Assembly: GCF_001625215.2 (NCBI RefSeq)
Contig: NC_030386.2
Span: 22,786,545-22,850,544 of the forward strand
Reading direction: 5' to 3'
DNA: 64,000 nucleotides
From: Daucus carota subsp. sativus
Lineage: Eukaryota; Streptophyta; Magnoliopsida; Apiales; Apiaceae
Both the position numbers and the translations under genes were made by a program. The notes below the pieces were generated by a model, which saw nothing but the letters and a program-made list of their open reading frames with translations, did no database searches and was not told the origin of the DNA. Below, one piece after another: positions 45,749 to 54,185 of this stretch. Position 1 is the stretch's first letter; every line of letters starts with the position of its first letter.

Positions 45749-46016
45749 TTGCTGAAGGTTCCATGGCGGATATTACTTGATCTTCGAGATTCTCACTCGT
45801 TTTCTCTCGCACATCAGGTGTTTTCTCATTCGATCTATAGTTCGTATAGTTTGTTGACAAGTTTTGTACATAAACTTCGTTCTCTATTGTCAATTTCATT
45901 ACGTATCTGTTAGTTCTCGCCATTGTTGCTTTGTGCGAATTGATCCTACATAATCTGTGTTCATTTCATCTGATTGATACGATTTCTGTTCTAAATCTAT
46001 CACAAACCCTAGTTGT

Positions 46017-46984
46017 TTGCTTATTCAAACCCTAACTGTTCCAATCATGACTCTCCAACCGAATCAAGATCCGTCGAGTGTATATTACATTCATCCTTCT
46101 GATGCGTCTACTACGCAACTTGTTTCTGTCAAATTTAGCGGTACTGGTTTCCATAACTGGACACGATCGATGATGCTCACACTCTCTGCCAAGAATAAGC
46201 TTGGATTTGTCAATGGTACTGTCTCTGCACCTGATGCCACAACAAATGAGTATAAACACTGGGAACGCTGTAATGATCTGGTCATTTCCTGGCTCATCTT
46301 CAATCTTGATGAGACAATTGCCAAAAGTGTCTCGTTTATGAAGACAGCATCTGAGATCTGGAATGAACTGGAAGAGCGCTATGGATATGCCTCTGCGGCA
46401 CAAACTTATGTTCTGGAACAACAATTGTCTGAAATTACTCAAGGAAATGATACTGTCTCAGCATTCTTCACCAAAATCAAGACTCTCTGGGATGGCCTGG
46501 CTGATGTTAGTCCTCTGCCTGTGTGCACTTGCCAGAAATGTACCTGCAACATAACACAGAGATTGTTTCAGAAGCAACAAGAACAAAAGGTTCTTCAGTT
46601 CATGATGAAGTTATCAGACTCCTTTGCCACAGTCAGGGGAAATGTGCTCATGATGCAGCCATTACCAAATATTGCTCAAACCTACAGGTTGTTTGCTCAA
46701 GAAGAGAGGCATAAGGAAATCTCTAATGTGACTAATCAGACTGAGGCCATGGCTTTCTATGCGGACAAAAGGAAGTTTAATAATCAAGGCAGATTCAATG
46801 GAGCTCCTACTGGAAACAGGGGAAACTGGCCTAACAATAACAATCCTAATGCCAAGAAGCCAAACAAACCAAGCTACTACTGCACTCACTGCAAGATTCC
46901 TGGTCACGGTGTGGAAAGGTGTTTCAAAATCCATGGTTTTCCCCCAGGTTTCCAGGCTAGACAACAAGAGAAGAAGGTTGCTGC
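46017..46984 (+). CDS. Copia gag region
   Basis: Capsid-type protein. It has an N-terminal domain with FSGTGFHNWTRSM and a helical region (WNELEERYG...VLEQQLSEI...VSAFFTKIKTLWDGL). It ends with a CCHC zinc knuckle at residues 289-302 counted from the ATG at 46017 (C289, C292, H297, C302). A second ATG 11 codons on (MTLQPNQDP) is an equally plausible start. Before the MITE insertion the frame would have run on into protease and pol. Now it passes a few codons into the MITE and stops at 47022-47024. Confidence 0.9.
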
Positions 46985-47470
46985 TAGGGATGGCAATCGG
47001 GTCGGATCGGGTCGGGTTTCATGAAATCCATATCCAATCCGTTATATTTCGGATCGGATCGGGTTCGGGTTTGGATATTAAAATGTAAAATCCAAATCCA
47101 ATCCGTCGGGTTTTTTCGGGTTTCGGATCGGATTCGGGTTTCAACCGGATATCTTTAAAAAAAATTAAAAATTATAAACATGTCTGAACTATGATAATTA
47201 AGTATTTTTTTTCAAAATTAAGATTATTGGATTGGATTCTATTGGTTTAAATTAGAATAATATAAACTTAAACCATATTAATTTTCATTATTACCAATAT
47301 ACAATATATTTTATACAATATATTATTAATGAAGTATTTGTCTTAAATAGAAACCCTTATTCCTTTAACCTAGTCTATTGATATTGAGAGTATTATATTA
47401 CATTCATCCAAATAATTAAATATAAATATGTTATATATATATAGACACACACACACACATTCATATTAAA

Positions 47471-47520
<50 letters not shown>

Positions 47521-47746
47521 CGGGTTTTTTCCGGGTTTCGGGTTTGGATCGGGTTCGGATAGGATTTCGGGTTTCGGATCGGGTTTCGGATCGGTAGAGG
47601 TCATATCCATATCCAAATCCAAAAAATTTCGGGTACAAAAATCAAATCCATATCCAAATCCAAATCCAAAAATTCGGGTTCGGTATATCCAAAAATTCGG
47701 ATTTCGGATCGGGTATCCGTCGGATCAGATTATTTTGCCATCCCTA
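46985..47746. mobile_element. hAT-type MITE inside copia gag-pol
   Basis: TIR TAGGGATGGCAA at the left and inverted TTGCCATCCCTA at the right, with an exact 8-bp target duplication GTTGCTGC (46977-46984 and 47747-47754). 762 bp, rich in CGGATCGGGT and its complement, with an (AT)n tract at about 47475-47513. No transposase. It separates gag from the rest of the polyprotein. Confidence 0.96.
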
Positions 47747-50700
47747 GTTGCTGCTCTTGCACAACAGAATGATGCTGATACTGTCCAAACTGGCAATGAC
47801 ACTGGTCCAAGCATGTCTCAAGAACAATACAATCAAATGATGGCTTACTTTCACCAGTCAAAGAATGTTCCTGATGACACTATGGATGATGATAAGCATG
47901 CACTACTAGCAGGTATATGTCTTTTATCCTCTGGTAGTCATGACTGGCTAATAGATAGTGGAGCAACTCACCATATTTGCCCTAATCTTGATTGTTTTGA
48001 CTGGTATGAGCCTTCCAAAGAAAAGGATAATTTCATTATTATTCCTGATGGAACAGAAGCAAAAGTTGCTCATGTAGGATCAGTACAATTAAATAATGAC
48101 ATCAGCCTAAAGAATGTCTTACATGTGCCTGACTTCAAGTTCAAACTGTTATCTGTCAAGAGACTTTGCACAGATTTAAACTGCAGCATTAGTTTTACTA
48201 ATAATCACTGTTATATTCAGGGCCTTTCTCAGAACAGGCCTCAGATTCTACTTGGTAACTTGATCAATGGCCTGTACAGTGTACCAGCTCACAATTTACT
48301 GGAACAATCTAATGCTACACTGCAGGCTTCTTGTTTTGGTGCTGTTCAAGATACTAAGATGTGGCATCTCAGGATGGGACACCTACCTTTTCCTCAAATG
48401 AAGATTTTACTATCAGGTTTGCCAATTAGTGAATGTCAAAGCTCAACTATATGTCAGATATGTCATGCTGCTAAACAGACCAAGAAACCTTTTACTTCTA
48501 GTCATATTAAGTCTGTATCTGCTTTTGAGTTACTTCATATTGATCTGTGGGGCCCATATAAGACTAAGAGTACTTCTGGCTGTAATCAGTTCTTGACTAT
48601 AGTTGATGACTTTACTAGGTTTACTTGGATACATTTACTCAAGCTTAAATCTGAAGTACCTGTTATTCTGGCAAATTTTATTGAATATGTTCACACACAA
48701 TTCAAGAAAAGTGTATTGTGTATCAGAAGTGATAATGCTAAAGAATTCTGTGAAGGTGGTTCTAAGTTGTTATTCCAGTCCAAAGGAATACAACATCAGA
48801 CAAGCTGTGCTTACACTCCACGACAGAATGGTGTTGTGGAGAGAAAACACAGACATTTACTAGAAACTGCTAGGGCTGTATTCTTACAAGCCAAATTGCC
48901 TGATAAATTCTGGGGAGAATCTGTTATGTGTGCTGCTTATTTGATCAATAGAATGCCACTAAAGTCTATTGCTTATCAAACACCTTATTCCAAACTCTAC
49001 AACACAGCTCCCTCACTTGAGCATCTTAAAACATTTGGTTGCCTTTGTTATGTTTCCACCCTTGATGTTAATAGAGGTAAGTTTCATCCTAGAGCAGAAG
49101 CTCATGTTTTCTTGGGATATTCATCTTCCCAGAAGGGATATAGAGTCTATGATCTAAAACACCATTCTGTTTCAGTCTCCAGAAATGTAGTGTTTTATGA
49201 GTCAGTTTTTCCATTTCATGTGATTTCCTCCACACAATCTGGTGTATCAGATTTTCTCAATGAGATTTTCTTACCTAAAGTTACCACACCAACTGTTGAT
49301 TCTGATGTTCCTACACCAGTTACTGTTGTTCAAACTGGTGAACCTACACATTCACATGATTCACATGAATTATCTCAACAAATCCATACACCAGTCAATA
49401 CACCAAGTCATTCACCAGATAGTTCCACTAATGATAGCTCTCATTTAGTGGATTATAGTGATTCTAATTTTCAGAGTCCACCTCAGCCTATTACCAGAAT
49501 GTCTACAAGAACAAGACAACCACCATCATATCTAACTGATTACCACTGTCAACTGGCCAAATATACCACACCACTTCCAGAACATTGGTGCAATATAGTT
49601 CCCAGTACATGCCTTCCTGAGTCCTGTATTAGCCTGCTTGCTTCCCAATCTGTTATTACTGAACCTTCATGTTATGAAGAGGCTGCTACACATCCTTTAT
49701 GGATTGAGGCTATGAATAAAGAGTTGAAAGCACTTGAGGCAAACCAAACCTGGGAGTTAGTTGATTTACCAGCTGGAAAAAAACCCATTGGATGCAGATG
49801 GGTTTTTAAAGTCAAACTTAATGCAGATGGAACATTAGAAAGGTGTAAAGCACGTTTGGTAGCTAAAGGGTTTACACAGAAGTTTGGTGTAGATTACCTT
49901 GAGACTTTTTCTCCTGTAGTTAAGATGAGTACTGTAAGATCTATTATTGCTCTAGCTGCTAACAGGAAATGGACTATTCACCAACTGGACGTGAATAATG
50001 CTTTCTTACATGGTGATCTAAATGAAGAAGTTTACATGTATCCTCCTCCAGGCTTTGATAATCCCCTTAACAAAGTTTGCAGACTAAAAAAGTCACTATT
50101 TGGACTAAAGCAGGCCTCTAGGCAGTGGTCAGCTAAGCTAGCAGTAGAACTGGTAGACAATGGGTTTACACAGTCAAAAAATGACTATAGTTTGTTCATT
50201 CACAGAGATGATCCCCATATTACATACATGACTGTATATGTAGATGATATTATCATCACTGGTAGCAATTCTGCACACATTCAGCTTATGAAACAACATT
50301 TGGATACTGTTTTCAGTATTAAAGACTTGGGAGTCCTGCATTATTTTCTTGGAATGGAAATTTCTTATCTGCCTGAGGGTGTTGTTGTTAGTCAAAAGAA
50401 GTTTACCAAGGAATTGCTTGATTACTGTCCTGATACATTGCCTACCAGAGCTGTTACTCCTCTTCCTCTACATCTCAAGTTAAGTAGCTCTGGCAGTCCA
50501 CCTTTGTCTGATCCAGAAGTGTATAGGTCTCTACTTGGTAAGCTCAATTTTTTGACAAATACACGGCCTGATCTGAGTTACACAGTACAGCTATTAATCC
50601 AGTTTATGCATGCCCCCAACACTACTCATTATGAAGCTCTTCTACATACTCTTAGTTATGTAAAACATACTGCTGGACAAGGGATTTTACTACAAGGTGC

Positions 50701-51274
50701 TGATAATCTTACTTTACAAGCATATTCTGATTCTGATTGGGCAGCATGCCCTGATTCTCGTCGATCAGTAACAAGCTATGTGTTAATGTTTGGTAATTCT
50801 CCTATCGTTTGGAAGTCCAAGAAGCAATCCACAGTGTCTAAATCTAGCTCAGAAGCAGAGTATAGGGCCATGGCATCTGCTGCTTCTGAGGTGACTTGGG
50901 CTGTGCGACTCCTACAAGAACTGGGTGTTACTAATTTGTGTCATGTTACTCTGCATTGTGATAATCAGTCGGCAATTCATATTGCCAAGAACCCAGTGTT
51001 TCATGAGCGTACGAAACACATAGAAGTGGACTGTCATTTCACTCGTGACAAGGTGTTTGAAGGGCTTATTCAACTTACTTATCTTCCTACCAAGCATCAG
51101 TTAGCAGACATCTTTACAAAGACAGTTCCTTCTCCTCAGCTGCAATATTTATCTTCCAAGTTGGGAATGTTTGACACTCAACAACAGTGTTCACATTCCA
51201 ACTTGAGGGAGGCTATTGGTAGTATAGATAATACAGCTGTACATAAAGTAGTGGGTAGTTCAGATGACAGCTAA
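47747..51274 (+). CDS. Copia pol region (protease, integrase, reverse transcriptase, RNase H)
   Basis: One open frame of about 1175 codons. The frame also continues upstream into the last bases of the MITE, where an accidental ATG at 47735 lies. Numbering from that ATG: protease motif DSGA at 74-77; integrase zinc region from about 209; integrase core D270, D333, E369, with the canonical 35-residue gap; reverse transcriptase with YVDD at 835-838; RNase H from about 990 (SDSDWAACPDSRRS to SSSEAEYRAM). All catalytic residues I checked are present. The last 20 residues and the stop are encoded inside the 3' LTR. Confidence 0.95.
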   Translation, partial: VAALAQQNDADTVQTGNDTGPSMSQEQYNQMMAYFHQSKNVPDDTMDDDKHALLAGICLLSSGSHDWLIDSGATHHICPNLDCFDWYEPSKEKDNFIIIPDGTEAKVAHVGSVQLNNDISLKNVLHVPDFKFKLLSVKRLCTDLNCSISFTNNHCYIQGLSQNRPQILLGNLINGLYSVPAHNLLEQSNATLQASCFGAVQDTKMWHLRMGHLPFPQMKILLSGLPISECQSSTICQICHAAKQTKKPFTSSHIKSVSAFELLHIDLWGPYKTKSTSGCNQFLTIVDDFTRFTWIHLLKLKSEVPVILANFIEYVHTQFKKSVLCIRSDNAKEFCEGGSKLLFQSKGIQHQTSCAYTPRQNGVVERKHRHLLETARAVFLQAKLPDKFWGESVMCAAYLINRMPLKSIAYQTPYSKLYNTAPSLEHLKTFGCLCYVSTLDVNRGKFHPRAEAHVFLGYSSSQKGYRVYDLKHHSVSVSRNVVFYESVFPFHVISSTQSGVSDFLNEIFLPKVTTPTVDSDVPTPVTVVQTGEPTHSHDSHELSQQIHTPVNTPSHSPDSSTNDSSHLVDYSDSNFQSPPQPITRMSTRTRQPPSYLTDYHCQLAKYTTPLPEHWCNIVPSTCLPESCISLLASQSVITEPSCYEEAATHPLWIEAMNKELKALEANQTWELVDLPAGKKPIGCRWVFKVKLNADGTLERCKARLVAKGFTQKFGVDYLETFSPVVKMSTVRSIIALAANRKWTIHQLDVNNAFLHGDLNEEVYMYPPPGFDNPLNKVCRLKKSLFGLKQASRQWSAKLAVELVDNGFTQSKNDYSLFIHRDDPHITYMTVYVDDIIITGSNSAHIQLMKQHLDTVFSIKDLGVLHYFLGMEISYLPEGVVVSQKKFTKELLDYCPDTLPTRAVTPLPLHLKLSSSGSPPLSDPEVYRSLLGKLNFLTNTRPDLSYTVQLLIQFMHAPNTTHYEALLHTLSYVKHTAGQGILLQGADNLTLQAYSDSDWAACPDSRRSVTSYVLMFGNSPIVWKSKKQSTVSKSSSEAEYRAMASAASEVTWAVRLLQELGVTNLCHVTLHCDNQSAIHIAKNPVFHERTKHIEVDCHFTRDKVFEGLIQLTYLPTKHQLADIFTKTVPSPQLQYLSSKLGMFDTQQQCSHSNLREAIGSIDNTAVHKVVGSSDDS
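51200..51213 (+). other. Polypurine tract of copia element
   Basis: AACTTGAGGGAGGC directly before the 3' LTR. It is also part of the pol coding frame. Confidence 0.8.
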
Positions 51275-51441
51275 GCACAACAAACTTTCCCTCCAAGCTA
51301 GTGCCTAGTTAGTTAGTCTTTCCTGTATATATAGCTAGCATAGTGTAGCATTTGTACTCACTCTGTTCTTTTGTATAGTTTTCATTTTCTGCAATGCAAG
51401 ATAGTTCTTCTCTCTCTTAGCATAAATATAGAAATATAACA
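51214..51441 (+). repeat. 3' LTR of copia element
   Basis: 228 bp, one base different from the 5' LTR. The pol stop codon lies 59-61 bp into it. Confidence 0.95.
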
Positions 51442-52210
51442 CAATTCAAACAATTAAGCCTTCTTTCTCAATGATCCATCTCAGAGAGGTGCATATGGAT
51501 TATTATTATATCACATATGGAATTTGGATAGTAATAACTGAACGATTATATATCTTTCATTCGTCAAAATATGCAAATAATCCCTTCCATAGGGCAAGTA
51601 AAAAGGGCGTTATTTTCATATAATTTTTCCCGAGCATTTAACAAGGTAACAACTACTGTTGGAAAATTCTGGGTATTAACGTTTCAACTGTTTTCTTGCA
51701 GACATTGGATGAATCACCGGTTGATGCAGATGCAGTTGAAAGGGGCTTTAGCTTGAACGCTGACCCAACAGGCCTGCCAAGGATTCACGGTCTACCATCA
51801 TCATCTATTTATACAACAAGTGGTGGTTCAACGGAATCCTGCACAGCTTCTCCCAAGAACCCAAGGTCTCGTGAATCATCCCATTCTGGAGAACCCAAAT
51901 TATTTGCCAGCTCTGTTCAGCTCCTCGCTTAAGTGGTACTTCTAATTAATCTTGTAAATCTGCTTGATTGGTAGGTGAAATAATATTTGCTGGGAACGGG
52001 CTACTTTGTTGATTACTTTTCCATGACCATGTATTTCCAGCATCTTCAATATAGTTTGCTGAATATTGCATTGTTGCAGAGGAACTCTTTATAAAATAAT
52101 AGGAGTAGTTCACTCGAGTTTAATGAAAATTTATACAAGTTGGCAACTAGTTTATAACAATTGTAACTACCTGCTTTGATTATTGTATTTTGAAATCCTT
52201 GAAGGATGAG
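51442..52210 (+). pseudogene. Partial DRP3 copy, right piece (end of exon 16, exon 20, 3' UTR)
   Basis: Begins with the second CAATT and the end of exon 16 ([10 protein letters not shown]-like). It then jumps across deletions that removed exons 17-19. Exon 20 is at about 51702-51932: [21 protein letters not shown]..., close to the parent but ending in a different C-terminus because the last 30 codons are lost. About 270 bp of the parent's 3' region follow. It lacks the GTPase and effector domains and is not a functional gene. Confidence 0.92.
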
Positions 52211-52672
52211 AGGGGTGTATTGGATTGAGATTTTAAAGCATTTTTTTTCATTCATGAAATTCGAGGGTATTCGATTGAGATTGTTTGAAATCCATTAAAA
52301 TCTCGAGGTATTCGATTGGGATTTCAAATTATGCCACAAAATCTGGTGGTATTCAATTGGGATTTTAAATTATGCTTTAAAATCTGATGGTATTCAATTG
52401 GGATTGTTTAAAATCCATTAAAATCTGATGGTATTCAAATACTCATGGATTTTTTTGGATTTCATAAAATGATGGATTTTGTGGTATTCTCCAATGTATT
52501 TTAAGTATTTTGAAATCCCATCAAAATCAATGGGATTTTGAAGCATTGTGCTTAAATCCTATCAACTCTGCGACATTTTATCAAGAATCCGCATAAAATC
52601 AAAATCACATACATTCCATTAAAATCCATAGACTAAAAACAATCCATTAAACTCCCAATCGAATACACCCCG
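52211..52672. mobile_element. MITE (TIR GGGGTGTATT) with internal repeats
   Basis: The left end AGGGGTGTATTGGATTGAG and the right end, inverted CGGGGTGTATTCGATTGGG, are flanked by TGAG on both sides (52207-52210, 52673-52676). The interior repeats ATTCAATTGGGATT-type units about five times in each direction. Class uncertain (PIF/Harbinger-like ends are possible). Confidence 0.75.
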
Positions 52673-52788
52673 TGAGTGTTAAAAGGCTTTTGCTCCAAAG
52701 GCCTCCTGGCTCCACAACCTTATTAAAATATCATAAAAATAAAATAAGTTGTACAAAAAAATACCAAGCTATTTTCAACACAAGACTC

Positions 52789-54111
52789 TTAGAAAGAAGC
52801 ATAGGCAAGCAGATCTTTATCAGCTAGGAAATTTTTCATGTCTTGTTCTTCCAGTCCAACGATGGCGTTTATACCATCTCCACTCGGTGTATCCATCATA
52901 ATTGCGAAATTAGACATAGGTGTGTCCACAAATGCAGCTTTTACTGGCTTCCCCCACCCGAAATCCATCTCATTATACAATGGGAAATTACAAATGCTGC
53001 TCATTAAATAAAGCTTGTGATTAGTTTTTGCATATTTGTCCAGCAATGCCAAGTACTCTGTTCCGACCAAGCTTTTTCTTCCTCTAAGCTGCATCTTCCC
53101 TTTCTTCATTTGGGCTATCAATGTATTTAATCCTGTCTCATTCATCGTAGTCGTTGGAACGTGATTCATAGCAATTAGATTTCCCACACTTGTTTTCGGC
53201 AATGGAGGATCAAGGAGAGGACGCATGTTTACTGTATGCATCAGTACAGATTTAGTATAGGCCCCGGAGTTTGATGCAGTGGCGGCTCCTACAGCGCACC
53301 TGTAAAGGAATGCAGTCACAAGCTCATTCCGCGTATAATTTTGATTTAGGCCATCTCGTCTGTCTTGCCTTTCCACCTCTGCCTTGAGTTTCGCTATCTT
53401 TGAGTTGGGAAACACTATCTCAGTAGTGATCCAAAATTTTTCAGGAATCGGAAATTCAATGGAATAAAAATCATCATCACATGATGCTGCTGATTGCAAA
53501 AAAGTGGGACTAAGAAGCACAAGTTTTTCTTCATTGTCAGGGTCGCGGCACAAGTTTGCCCAATAACTCAGGAATGACAAGAAAGTGAGAGCATCACCAA
53601 TAGAGTGGGAGAGGCTCACAGCAATAGCTATTCCTCCGCAAGAGAAATAATTTAGTTGAACCGCCATTAAATTACGAGAAGACGACAAATTTCCCCATAT
53701 GGTACCAGGGGGACAGAGATGACCATAACCATCTTCTTCATCCCTGGTTGGAGTTTTTTCCAGAACTTCTGATAATTTACATGCTACATGGGCATCAAAG
53801 AAATCAATGCCTTGTTCATTGTATTCTACGCGTGATCCTGAAGAACTTAGCTTTCCCGCAAGGGGATAGTACTTGGAAAGTGTACTGGACAGAGAGTTCT
53901 TGAGTTGATTTTGTATGGGGGCTTTATTAGCTAGTGCTTGTGGATTGGAATAGAAGAATATTATAGGCGTGTAAGGACCAGCCACCCCTAGATCATGTAA
54001 AGGAAGAATGTAAGGCTTGAGTTTCAAGGGTGTGGGAGAGACTGGTTTAATGTTAGTTTTAGATTTTGAGATTACATGGAAATGCCTTCTAGTTAGTCCC
54101 CTCATTATCAT
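52789..54111 (-). CDS. BAHD acyltransferase, copy 4 (intact, more diverged)
   Basis: 440 aa in one exon. HXXXD is HSIGD at 169-173 and DFGWG is at 383-387. It differs from copies 1-3 throughout (for instance LGVAGPYTPI for LGLPGPYTPM, NYFSCGG for NHFSCGG, RKSLVGTEYLALLDKYAKTNHKLYLMSSICNF). It lacks the Ser/Pro stretch before SCDDDF. It lies just after the truncated DRP3 copy, the same relation that copy 1 has to full DRP3, which supports block duplication. The N-terminus is again basic. Substrate unknown. Confidence 0.93.
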   Translation of the reverse strand: MIMRGLTRRHFHVISKSKTNIKPVSPTPLKLKPYILPLHDLGVAGPYTPIIFFYSNPQALANKAPIQNQLKNSLSSTLSKYYPLAGKLSSSGSRVEYNEQGIDFFDAHVACKLSEVLEKTPTRDEEDGYGHLCPPGTIWGNLSSSRNLMAVQLNYFSCGGIAIAVSLSHSIGDALTFLSFLSYWANLCRDPDNEEKLVLLSPTFLQSAASCDDDFYSIEFPIPEKFWITTEIVFPNSKIAKLKAEVERQDRRDGLNQNYTRNELVTAFLYRCAVGAATASNSGAYTKSVLMHTVNMRPLLDPPLPKTSVGNLIAMNHVPTTTMNETGLNTLIAQMKKGKMQLRGRKSLVGTEYLALLDKYAKTNHKLYLMSSICNFPLYNEMDFGWGKPVKAAFVDTPMSNFAIMMDTPSGDGINAIVGLEEQDMKNFLADKDLLAYASF

Positions 54112-54177
54112 GCTGCTGTGGAGAATATAAGCTTTATTGCAAGGAACTGGCTAGAAATTCATCTCCATTGATCCTAT

Positions 54178-54185
54178 ATTATATA
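54178..54185 (-). promoter_or_regulatory. TATA box of BAHD copy 4
   Basis: TATATAAT on the minus strand, about 67 nt before the ATG, in a leader related to those of copies 1-3. Confidence 0.55.

Larger units (their letters stand above)
45509..51441 (+). mobile_element. Complete Ty1/copia element (Ale/Retrofit-like), very young
   Basis: 5933 bp with 228-bp LTRs differing at one base (GCAATACAAG versus GCAATGCAAG), a 5-bp target duplication CAATT on both sides, a primer-binding site, gag, pol and a polypurine tract. The LTRs start TATTGG rather than TG and end ACA. Short LTRs and a single gag-pol frame fit the Ale/Retrofit type. It sits in exon 16 of the partial DRP3 copy. The only major damage is a hAT MITE between gag and protease. 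Confidence 0.96.

Noticed and set aside
46032-46442. 136-aa minus-strand frame opposite copia gag
   Set aside because: Antisense of a conserved gag; no independent support.
47735-47746. ATG at 47735 as true start of the copia pol protein
   Set aside because: It lies in the end of the hAT MITE and is accidental; the ancestral frame came from gag.
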